This document shows, in pieces, positions 35,502-42,251 of a stretch of DNA of 64,000 bases. The position numbers and the translations under genes were made by a program. The notes under the pieces were generated by a model, which saw only the letters and a list, made by a program, of their open reading frames with translations, did not search any database and had not been told where the DNA came from. Position 1 is the stretch's first letter. Each line of letters opens with the position of its first letter. The stretch lies in the NCBI GenBank assembly GCA_964602055.1, contig CAZRPU010000005.1:6623-70622 (forward strand). The letters are read 5' to 3'. Source of the stretch: JACPLA01 sp964602055. Lineage in GTDB: Bacteria; Bacteroidota; Ignavibacteria; UBA10030.

Positions 35502-36128
35502 TTAAAGAGTCGATGAATACGTTGGTTCAAAGCGATGGTATTTCGCTTTCGCTTCGTCCGTCATTGCCCCTTCCAGGAGTATCTTAAAGATTCCCCGAAA
35601 GGCATCGGAGAGCGAAAAGGAGTGCTCGGCAAGAGTTGTGGGATTCATGATCCCCTCCACGCACGTGATGAACATCAGGATGAACAGTTGGGGATCCACG
35701 TCATCCCTCAAGGCGCCTTCGCGCTTCGCCTGTTCGAACATAGCCTGAAGGTTGTTCAGGATTTTTTCCCTGCGAAAGGTCTCGATCTCCTTCCACACGT
35801 CGGGGAAGTATTTTTTCATGTCGACCGGCAGCTGCTTGCCCGCCCGCCCCCAGACACGCCCGATGAGGGAGAGAAGCTCCGAGAGCTTCTCGATGAAGGG
35901 TCTTTCCGATTTGACGATCGCCTCGACGCGCGCATTCACCTGACGCATGACAAAGTGCACGACCTTGCGAACCAGAACCTCTTTGGTCGGAAAGAACTTG
36001 TAGACCGTTTTCTTGCTCATGCCGAGGTCCGTGGCAATTTCGTCCACACGAACCTTGACAAACCCATGCTCGAAGAACTTGTCTCGGGCGGCTTGGAGGA
36101 TCCGGTCTTGTTCCTGGATATCGGCCAT
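35502..36128 (-). CDS. TetR-family transcriptional repressor of the efflux operon
   Basis: A 208-residue regulator. The N-terminal helix-turn-helix spans about residues 8-55 (ILQAARDKFFEHGFVKVRVDEIATDLGMSKKTVYKFF pattern, with TVYKFF as the recognition helix end). The C-terminal ligand-binding domain is helical. It is the first gene of the efflux operon and lies downstream of a promoter with two copies of an inverted repeat, so it most likely represses its own operon until a substrate binds. Its position matches CecR (YbiH) upstream of ybhGFSR in E. coli. Confidence 0.92.
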   Translation of the reverse strand: MADIQEQDRILQAARDKFFEHGFVKVRVDEIATDLGMSKKTVYKFFPTKEVLVRKVVHFVMRQVNARVEAIVKSERPFIEKLSELLSLIGRVWGRAGKQLPVDMKKYFPDVWKEIETFRREKILNNLQAMFEQAKREGALRDDVDPQLFILMFITCVEGIMNPTTLAEHSFSLSDAFRGIFKILLEGAMTDEAKAKYHRFEPTYSSTL

Positions 36129-36146
36129 CGGATTGTTCCTTCTATT

Positions 36147-36174
36147 GGAAACTATTACAGTTTTTTTCGTTTCC
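36147..36174. promoter_or_regulatory. TetR operator, distal copy
   Basis: GGAAACTATTACAGTTT followed by GTTTCC. It shares 15 of 17 bases of the core with the copy at 36230-36257 and keeps the AAACT-N5-AGTTT inverted repeat. It lies in the leader, 19 bases before the tetR start. Confidence 0.6.
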
Positions 36175-36229
36175 GACTGTTGAAAAAAGAACCGAACCCG
36201 GAAAGGTGTCGGTTGTGCTATTTACGACT

Positions 36230-36257
36230 GGAAACTATTAAAGTTTCATTGGTTTCC
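36230..36257. promoter_or_regulatory. TetR operator, promoter-overlapping copy
   Basis: A perfect GAAACT-N5-AGTTTC palindrome (36231-36247) followed by GTTTCC (36252-36257), giving an outer GGAAAC/GTTTCC pair. It covers the predicted transcription start immediately after the -10 box, the classic place for a repressor. Spacing to the other copy is 83 bases, about eight helical turns. Confidence 0.7.
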
Positions 36258-36286
36258 AATATAGGGATTTCAGAATTTCCTGTCAA
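36258..36286 (-). promoter_or_regulatory. Promoter of the tetR-efflux operon
   Basis: TTGACA, 17 bases, TATATT(GG) on the minus strand. Predicted start about 36251 lies inside the operator at 36230-36257. The leader is about 120 bases. Confidence 0.75.
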
Positions 36287-36323
36287 GCCAATTCTTCTTT
36301 ATCACTTTCGTCTCCCGAACCGC

Positions 36324-37526
36324 TCAGATGCTGAGGATGGGAATGACGTGTTCCTGCGACGGGAGGCCTGTGATGATCACTTCGTTCCCGGGTGAAATAT
36401 AGACGTCTATTTCACTTCTCACCCCGAATTTCCCGGGAAAATAGATGCCGGGTTCGACGGAAAACGAAGTATGGGGAATAATTTTTCGCTCATCCCTGGT
36501 TTCAAGATTGTCAATGTTGGCGCCGTTGCCGTGGATGACTTCCCCGATCGAGTGGCCTGTCCTGTGGATGAAATACTCGCCGTACCCCTTTTCCACTATG
36601 TACTTTCGCGCTGCATCGTCGACCTCGAACCCCCGTATTGTTTTTCCCTTCTCAAACGCATTCCTCACCGCGGCGACAGCAGCGTCCCTTCCTCCTTTGA
36701 CCGCTTGAAAGACCTTCTCGACTTCTTCCGGCACGGTCTTGCCGATAACCCCCGTCCATGTGATGTCTGCATAGACCGAGCGATCCTTCTTTTTCTTCGC
36801 CCAGAGGTCGATCAGGACGAAATCCCCTTCGCGGAGATCCGTGTGGATGTCCTTCGTCGGCTCATAGTGGGGATTTGCGCTGTTCGCGTTCACCGAACAG
36901 TTCGGGGCCTCTTCCGACCAGATGCCCCGGCGGGCAAACTCGGCCAGCATGAACTGTTGGACATCGTATTCGTGGATTCTCTTCTTTGCCGCAATGCTCT
37001 CCCGTATGAACCCGAACGTCACATCCACGATGGCTCTCAGGTGGTTTGCCGTTTCGAAATTGTCGCGCGCCTGTTCCTCGGTCCAGCACGCCTCGAAGCG
37101 CTGCACGAGGTTAGCGGAGGAAACAACTTCGACACCGGCGCTCCGCACCAATTCCACCGTGCCGCCGTCCACATTCGAGACGTACGGGATCGCGTTCCGC
37201 GGGGAATACTCCATGGCAACCCGCCCGAAGCCCTGCAGCATGCTTTTCACCCCTTCCTCCAGCGAGCGCCAGCTGACGTATTGGCTCTTGCTGCCGGGAA
37301 CGGAATCGAGGTTCCCCTCTTCGATCCCGTGCACAAGCTTTTTGGGCTCCCCTTTCGCCGGGATGAAATAGAAATACCTGCGCGTTTGCATGATATGCGG
37401 CGGCAGATCGAGGATCCGCGTTGCAAACACATTCGACCCTCTGAAATTATAGAAAAGCCACCCGTCAATGCCTTCTTCCTTCAGGGCTTGTTGAATGGCT
37501 TGTACCGTTTTCTCCGTCAATGGCAT
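36324..37526 (-). CDS. M24-family metallopeptidase (Xaa-Pro aminopeptidase-like)
   Basis: A 400-residue protein with a creatinase-like N-terminal domain (about 1-160) and a pita-bread peptidase domain. All five metal ligands can be placed: Asp in LIDLW, Asp in YADIT, His in HRTGHSIG, Glu in SVEPGIY and Glu in VRSEIDV. The family cleaves N-terminal residues before proline, or related dipeptides. The LIDLW form replaces the common LIDLG. ATG at 37526 has AGGA at 7 bases and gives MPLTEKTVQ. A terminator separates it from the KamA unit upstream, so it is its own transcription unit. Confidence 0.9.
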   Translation of the reverse strand: MPLTEKTVQAIQQALKEEGIDGWLFYNFRGSNVFATRILDLPPHIMQTRRYFYFIPAKGEPKKLVHGIEEGNLDSVPGSKSQYVSWRSLEEGVKSMLQGFGRVAMEYSPRNAIPYVSNVDGGTVELVRSAGVEVVSSANLVQRFEACWTEEQARDNFETANHLRAIVDVTFGFIRESIAAKKRIHEYDVQQFMLAEFARRGIWSEEAPNCSVNANSANPHYEPTKDIHTDLREGDFVLIDLWAKKKKDRSVYADITWTGVIGKTVPEEVEKVFQAVKGGRDAAVAAVRNAFEKGKTIRGFEVDDAARKYIVEKGYGEYFIHRTGHSIGEVIHGNGANIDNLETRDERKIIPHTSFSVEPGIYFPGKFGVRSEIDVYISPGNEVIITGLPSQEHVIPILSI

Positions 37527-37556
37527 GGTTCGTCCTTTGTTGTTCGTTTCGCCGCA

Positions 37557-37584
37557 AGTGTACTCAAATCTCCCCGAAAAACAA
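37557..37584 (-). promoter_or_regulatory. Possible promoter of the M24 peptidase gene
   Basis: TTGTTT, 16 bases, TACACT(TG) on the minus strand, starting within the T run of the preceding terminator. Leader about 25 bases. Confidence 0.4.
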
Positions 37585-37607
37585 AAGCCCGACGGCGGGT
37601 CGGGCTT
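37572..37607 (-). terminator. Intrinsic terminator of the KamA unit
   Basis: Perfect 9-bp stem AAGCCCGAC/GTCGGGCTT (37585-37593 with 37599-37607), 5-base loop, followed on the minus strand by TTTTGTTTTT. It lies 25 bases after the kamA stop. Confidence 0.85.
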
Positions 37608-37631
37608 GGTAGAACACACATCACTCGGTAC

Positions 37632-38795
37632 TTACTTCCCGAGAGCCACTTCCACAGGAACTTCCTCCGGTTCCGCATCCCTCTTCACGTGCGCCTTCCT
37701 TCTCCTGCGATATCGTGTTTCGATCGTGGATTGCTTTGAAATGTTTTCTTCCTGTTCACCCACGTCCGGATACGTAAAGATCTCGTACTTGAAATTCCGG
37801 AGGATGATATCTTTGCCGTTCCTTCCCAGGACATATTGAGGCAGAATGGGAATCTTTCCGCCTCCTCCCGGCGCGTCGATAACGTAGTACGGCACGGCCA
37901 GCCCGGAGGTATGCCCGCGGAGTTTGTCCATAATCTCCAGCCCCTTACTCACCGGCGTCCTGAAGTGGTTTGTCCCCTTCGTGAGGTCGGCCTGGTAGAT
38001 ATAGTACGGCCGGACCCGCATCTTGAGGAGCTTGCGGTGCAGCTCCAGCATCACTTCCGCATTGTCATTGACGCCCTTCATGAGAACCGCCTGGTTGCCG
38101 ACGGGACATCCTGCGTCTGCGAGCATGGCGCAGGCCTTTTCCGCCTCGGGGGTGCATTCCCAGGGATGGTTGAAATGCGTGTTCACATAGATGGGATGAT
38201 ACTTCTTGATCATCTTGCACAGTTTCGGTGTAATGCGCTGAGGCAGGACGCACGGCATTTTCGTCCCCAGCCGGATGATTTCAACATGGGGAATCGCCCT
38301 CAACCCGGCGAGAATCCGTTCGAGGACAAAGTCGGTCACCATGAGAGGATCGCCCCCCGAGAGTACAACGTCGCGGACTTCCGGATGGGCGGCGATGTAG
38401 TCCAGCCCGTCCTGAATCCATTTGGAATTGATCTTGCTTGAATCGCTGACCTTTCGCTTTCTCGTACAGAACCGGCAGTACATGGAACATTGGCTTGTGA
38501 CGAGAAACAGCACACGGTCCGGATAGCGGTGGGTGATGCTTGGGACAGGACTGTCGGATTCCTCGTTGAGGGGATCCTCCGGGGCGTTGTCGTCCTCGAG
38601 CTCCACCTTGTCCGGAATGCACTGCAGCCAGATGGGATCGCCGGGATAGCGGATCAGGCTGAGGTAGTACGGGTTGACGCGGATGTGAAACAGCTTGTTC
38701 AGGCGTTCGGCCAGCTCCGCATCGAATCCAAAACGGTCGATCAGGTCCTTGCCGCTATCAACGCTTTGACGAAGCATTTCTTGCCACAGTTCCAT
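37632..38795 (-). CDS. kamA: Lysine 2,3-aminomutase family radical SAM enzyme
   Basis: A 387-residue radical SAM, PLP-dependent enzyme. The 4Fe-4S motif CSMYCRFC gives Cys103, Cys107 and Cys110. The PLP lysine is K314 in DAPGGGGKIP, and the two aspartates that bind the lysine side-chain amine in characterised enzymes are present at D270 (YQADLTKG) and D307 (VIDAPGG); the GHTSG PLP loop is intact. These residues favour lysine over glutamate as substrate and distinguish it from EpmB. The product would be beta-lysine. The C-terminal about 45 residues are charged. ATG at 38795 is chosen over a TTG at 38807; GGAGG lies upstream. It is last in a four-gene unit with two ATP-grasp ligases and a GNAT. 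Confidence 0.88.
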   Translation of the reverse strand: MELWQEMLRQSVDSGKDLIDRFGFDAELAERLNKLFHIRVNPYYLSLIRYPGDPIWLQCIPDKVELEDDNAPEDPLNEESDSPVPSITHRYPDRVLFLVTSQCSMYCRFCTRKRKVSDSSKINSKWIQDGLDYIAAHPEVRDVVLSGGDPLMVTDFVLERILAGLRAIPHVEIIRLGTKMPCVLPQRITPKLCKMIKKYHPIYVNTHFNHPWECTPEAEKACAMLADAGCPVGNQAVLMKGVNDNAEVMLELHRKLLKMRVRPYYIYQADLTKGTNHFRTPVSKGLEIMDKLRGHTSGLAVPYYVIDAPGGGGKIPILPQYVLGRNGKDIILRNFKYEIFTYPDVGEQEENISKQSTIETRYRRRRKAHVKRDAEPEEVPVEVALGK

Positions 38796-38803
38796 ACAGT
38801 GAA

Positions 38804-39286
38804 TCAAGCCTCCGAAAGTTGTTTTGTATAAATCACGAGGTCGTCGCCGGATGAGTAGTAATCCCTGATCCGCGCTTCCTCGGCGTAGCCGTGCTTCAGA
38901 TAAAACGCCCGCGTGCGGTCATAGCTCGACTGCGATGATGTCTCGGCAATGATTTTTCTGCCGCTCCTCGAGCGCACAAACATTTCACAATGATCCAACA
39001 GCTCCCCCGCAGCGCCGCGTCCGTACCATGCCGGGTCGATCGCGATCCAGTACAAATCATACGACGTCGAAGTCATCGGCGTCGGACCGACGCAATAGTA
39101 TCCTTTCACAGAACCGCCCTCATCGACGGCGGTGAACATGATATAGTCCAGTTGATGAGGCTCCTCCACGACGATTTCCATCAGTTCAATCGCTACAACA
39201 ATCTCTTCATTCCTGAACACGCGTGTTGCGAGAAGAATCTCTTTCAGCAACGGTATGTCTTCCTTGACAAAAGGCCGAACGGCCAT
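38804..39286 (-). CDS. GNAT-family N-acetyltransferase
   Basis: A 160-residue acyl-CoA-dependent acetyltransferase. Motif A reads DLYWIAIDPAWYGRGAAGELLDHCE, with GRGAAG binding the CoA pyrophosphate, and the fold ends with TRAFYLKHGYAEEARIRDYY. It is shorter than known beta-lysine N6-acetyltransferases (AblB, about 270 residues) and not an obvious match to them, so the acceptor is unknown. It lies 8 bases after the ATP-grasp gene and 8 bases before the kamA start, so its acceptor may be the product of that unit (inference). Confidence 0.88.
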   Translation of the reverse strand: MAVRPFVKEDIPLLKEILLATRVFRNEEIVVAIELMEIVVEEPHQLDYIMFTAVDEGGSVKGYYCVGPTPMTSTSYDLYWIAIDPAWYGRGAAGELLDHCEMFVRSRSGRKIIAETSSQSSYDRTRAFYLKHGYAEEARIRDYYSSGDDLVIYTKQLSEA

Positions 39287-39294
39287 AGAAAACG

Positions 39295-40389
39295 CTACGG
39301 CATCCTTTCCAGTGCATACTCGACAATTTTTGCAATCGTATCCTCGAAGGACAAACCGTAGGCCCGCGCCGAACGAGCGAAGCCCGCATCATCGGACAAA
39401 TCGGGATTCGGATTCACTTCGAGAACATACGGGACGTTGTTCTTGTCGAGCCGTATGTCGACGCGGCCATAATCCCTCAATCCCATCACACGGTAGCACT
39501 TCAGCGCGATCTCCTTCAGCTTTTTCTCAAGGTCCGCCGAGAGCGGAGCGGGACACACCCCCACCGTTCCCGTGTATTCGATCGTTCCCTGCATCCATTT
39601 TGCGTTATACGTGACAATCTTCGGATAGTCGGCAGGCAAGCCTGAGAAGTCAATCTCGGAGATGGGGAAGACAATCGGCCGCTTGTTCCCGATGACGGCA
39701 ACGTTCAGCTCGCGTCCCTGGATATATTCCTCGACGAGCGCCGGCTGATCGTAGTCGTTGAAGATCACGCGGGCGCGTTTCCGCAGTGCTGCAAAGTCTT
39801 CCACGATGGAGCCGTTCTCGATTCCCGTGCTTGCGTCTTCCCTCGACGGCTTGACAATGAGAGGATACTTCAGACTCAGGCTCTCTTCCTGAAGCTCGCC
39901 GATATTCTTCACGATCAGGAAACGGGGCGTCCTGATGCCGTGCGCCGTGAGGATCTCCTTCGTTCTGACCTTGTTCAGGCAGGATCCCAGCACAAACGCG
40001 GGCGCACCGGTATAGGGCACACCAAGGAGCTCATACAGCCCGGCAACATGCATTTCATGCGTTGATTCGTTGCCGATCGATTCACACAGGTTGAAAATAA
40101 TGTCGGGCTGCTTCTGTTTGACAAAATCCAGAAGGCGCTGAACATCGCCGTTCATATTAAAGAGCGTCGCCTTGTAACCGGCCAGTTGCAGGGCTTTTTG
40201 AACATGTTCACGTTCCTCAAGGACCCCAACTTCCGACATGTCGATTTCAGCCCGATTCACGGCTGCCAGGACCTCTGCCTTTGTGGCAAGCTGTTGAATC
40301 TGGCCGTTTTCGGATATGTACTTTCGGCCCGATTCTGTGATGAGCGTCGGTTCATTGAATATAACGACTACGTGTATCTTCTTCGGCAT
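39295..40389 (-). CDS. ATP-grasp ligase, D-Ala-D-Ala-ligase-like (copy 1)
   Basis: A 364-residue protein. N-terminal Rossmann-like domain (about 1-130) with DIIFNLCESIGNESTHE and LLGVPYTGAPAFVLGSCLNKVRTKEIL as in Ddl-type enzymes; ATP-grasp core with K180 in LIVKPSREDASTGI, EEYIQGRELNV, and the metal site D311 (YGRVDIRLD) and E324/N326 (VLEVNPNPDLSD). Ddl proper ends this motif as EVNTLPG, so substrate handling probably differs. Such enzymes activate a carboxylate as acyl phosphate and join it to an amine. A second, divergent copy is the next gene upstream, suggesting two successive ligations. Not a cell-wall ddl by context. Confidence 0.85.
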   Translation of the reverse strand: MPKKIHVVVIFNEPTLITESGRKYISENGQIQQLATKAEVLAAVNRAEIDMSEVGVLEEREHVQKALQLAGYKATLFNMNGDVQRLLDFVKQKQPDIIFNLCESIGNESTHEMHVAGLYELLGVPYTGAPAFVLGSCLNKVRTKEILTAHGIRTPRFLIVKNIGELQEESLSLKYPLIVKPSREDASTGIENGSIVEDFAALRKRARVIFNDYDQPALVEEYIQGRELNVAVIGNKRPIVFPISEIDFSGLPADYPKIVTYNAKWMQGTIEYTGTVGVCPAPLSADLEKKLKEIALKCYRVMGLRDYGRVDIRLDKNNVPYVLEVNPNPDLSDDAGFARSARAYGLSFEDTIAKIVEYALERMP

Positions 40390-40436
40390 CAGAACTCCCT
40401 TAAAAGGTGTTCGCTAAATTCCCATCATGGAAGAGA

Positions 40437-41522
40437 TTAGGTGAGGCCAAGCCGCAGAATTGCGGCATCGAGGACGGCGTTGATCATTCCGTTATAGGAA
40501 ATCCCCGCGGCTCGCGCGGCCTGAGGAAAACAGGAGTGCTCGTCGGGATTCGGCAAGATCCCCGGCAGAGGATTGATTTCGATAATATGCGGCCTGCCCT
40601 TTTCGTCCAGCCTCACATCGACACGGCCCCAATCGCGGCATCCGAGAACCCGGTACGCCTTTTTGCATATGGAGACGATTTCTTCCTGCAGCCCGGCTCC
40701 TATCTGCGCGGGACAGCGATGAACGTCAAGGGGATTATCGAGCTGATCGAGGATCCACTTCGCTTCGTACGAATAAACAGGATTCATGTCGGATGGGAGG
40801 GCTTCGAGGCGAATTTCTACGATGGGAAGAGCGCTCACGTCCTCCCCGTTGCCCAGGAGCGCCACGGTGAATTCGCGGCCCGGAAGAAATTGTTCCACGA
40901 GCGCCGGCTGTTCATACTCCAGGAGGATTTTTTCCGCTTCCTTCCTGAGTTCGGCCGGATTCCGCACGACCGAGGTATTGTAGATGCCCTTGCTCGATCC
41001 CTCATGCAGAGGTTTGACGATCGACGGGAACGATGTTTGAACGCCGGGGATTTCCCCAGGGGACCGTACGACTTGAAACGGAGGATTGGGAATGCGATAG
41101 TGGGAGAGAATTTCTTTTGCCCGGGACTTATCGAGGCAGATCCCGAGAGTGATGGGATCAGAACCGGTGTAGGGAATCCCGAGCATCTCCAGCATTGCCG
41201 GGATTTGTGCTTCCCGGGATGCTCCTCGGAGGCCTTCAGCAATATTAAAGACGATCTCGGGTTGAATGGCCCGGAGTCGTTGAAAGGCTTCCTCGTTTGC
41301 TTCAATCAGAGTGACGCGATGACGTTCTTCGAGCGCCGTTCGCACGGCATCGATGGTCTCTTGCGTATCCCACTCTGCATATGTGTCAGTTTTTGTCGCT
41401 TCGCTCTTCACTGACGTGACAACCATGGGTTGGTTGCCGCCGTCGTTCATCATACTGCTTCCCTCGCCATCAATCTCCTCTTCAACCTCCCGTTTCACAT
41501 TAAAGACGAGAGCGACATGCAT
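40437..41522 (-). CDS. ATP-grasp ligase, D-Ala-D-Ala-ligase-like (copy 2)
   Basis: A 361-residue ATP-grasp protein and first gene of the unit. It has EIVFNIAEGLRGASREAQIPAMLEML and LGIPYTGSDPITLGICLDKSRAKEIL, ATP-binding K170 in SIVKPLHEGSSKGI, EQFLPGREFTV, and metal ligands D302 and E315/N317 in HIIEINPLPGIL, closer to genuine Ddl than copy 1. A variable acidic stretch at residues 13-50 has no clear counterpart in Ddl. ATG at 41522 (MHVALVFNVKRE) fits the family start; no Shine-Dalgarno is visible. A 46-base gap separates it from copy 1. Confidence 0.85.
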   Translation of the reverse strand: MHVALVFNVKREVEEEIDGEGSSMMNDGGNQPMVVTSVKSEATKTDTYAEWDTQETIDAVRTALEERHRVTLIEANEEAFQRLRAIQPEIVFNIAEGLRGASREAQIPAMLEMLGIPYTGSDPITLGICLDKSRAKEILSHYRIPNPPFQVVRSPGEIPGVQTSFPSIVKPLHEGSSKGIYNTSVVRNPAELRKEAEKILLEYEQPALVEQFLPGREFTVALLGNGEDVSALPIVEIRLEALPSDMNPVYSYEAKWILDQLDNPLDVHRCPAQIGAGLQEEIVSICKKAYRVLGCRDWGRVDVRLDEKGRPHIIEINPLPGILPNPDEHSCFPQAARAAGISYNGMINAVLDAAILRLGLT

Positions 41523-41605
41523 TTGCCGTAGCAAGCAGTTAACTGAACCTTTCGTTTGTGGAAAGTAGCTGCCTTCTTGATTCAATGAACAAGTACAACT
41601 TGCTA

Positions 41606-41635
41606 CAAATATAACGTTTTACAGTTTCTTGTCAA
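41606..41635 (-). promoter_or_regulatory. Promoter of the ATP-grasp/GNAT/kamA unit
   Basis: TTGACA, 16 bases, TATATTTG on the minus strand: perfect -35 and a -10 that also matches the Bacteroidota TANNTTTG form. Predicted start near 41599 with a leader of about 77 bases. Confidence 0.75.
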
Positions 41636-41666
41636 GAAAAATCGTCACGCGCGGCCCGCGCGTGAC
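41634..41666 (-). terminator. Intrinsic terminator of the zinc-ribbon/recG operon
   Basis: Perfect 9-bp stem GTCACGCGC/GCGCGTGAC (41644-41652 with 41658-41666) with a GC-rich loop, then GATTTTTCTT on the minus strand. It lies about 107 bases after the zinc-ribbon gene; 41667-41772 holds no supported feature. Confidence 0.75.
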
Positions 41667-41772
41667 CTCCGCGTACTTGACTTTGAGTGAGGAGGAGATG
41701 AGGCGAATCGATGAACGATGAGGTGAGATGACTTCCGCGCGCCGATGACTGCGCGCAACCGGCCGAACGTCG

Positions 41773-42246
41773 TCAACCGAACTTCATTCCGCACTTCGGA
41801 CACTCGGCTGCATCCGCAGCTACCCTCGTCCCGCAGTTCTCGCAATAGAACTTGTCGTTCAAAACATCATCCGCCGGAAGGTTTTCCTCATGGACGGCAG
41901 GATGATCATCTCCCGTGGAGGAAGAAGAGGCGGATGAGCGGGAAAAAAAGGTTCGAAGAGCGAAAACGAGGGAGAGGAGTGCTATGATGAAACCTTGGAT
42001 GGACTCCCTTTCGATCGCCACGTACAGAAAGTAGCCGCCAACAAGTATGGCCAGGAGAATGGGAACCATTTTTGTTCGGTCCCGGATTTCTGAAGCGCCA
42101 ACCTGAGAGGAGCGAAAGAGATTTGTAAAATTTTCAAACCAACTTTCTTTTGTTACTTCTCCGCAATGAGGGCAAAAAGAGGCTACAGCAAGCCGTTTTT
42201 GTCCGCATCGTGAACACGTTACTTCTTTATAGAGGTCCTCTGCCAT
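41773..42246 (-). CDS. Double zinc-ribbon membrane protein of unknown function
   Basis: A 157-residue protein with an N-terminal zinc ribbon (CSRC...CPHC, about residues 11-28), two hydrophobic helices (about 61-80 and 84-98), a low-complexity SSASSSS linker and a second zinc ribbon at the C-terminus (CENC...CPKC, about 136-153). The role is unknown; both ribbons would lie on the same side of the membrane. It starts 5 bases after the recG stop and ends the operon. Confidence 0.8.
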   Translation of the reverse strand: MAEDLYKEVTCSRCGQKRLAVASFCPHCGEVTKESWFENFTNLFRSSQVGASEIRDRTKMVPILLAILVGGYFLYVAIERESIQGFIIALLSLVFALRTFFSRSSASSSSTGDDHPAVHEENLPADDVLNDKFYCENCGTRVAADAAECPKCGMKFG

Positions 42247-42251
42247 CGATC

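Noticed and set aside
37632..38795. KamA as an EF-P-modifying EpmB
   Set aside because: It keeps the lysine-binding aspartates and the PGGGGK PLP site, has extra C-terminal sequence, and neither epmA nor efp is adjacent.
37632..38795. KamA as glutamate 2,3-aminomutase
   Set aside because: Glutamate enzymes are reported to replace the two side-chain-binding aspartates; both are kept here. An assay would still be needed to settle it.
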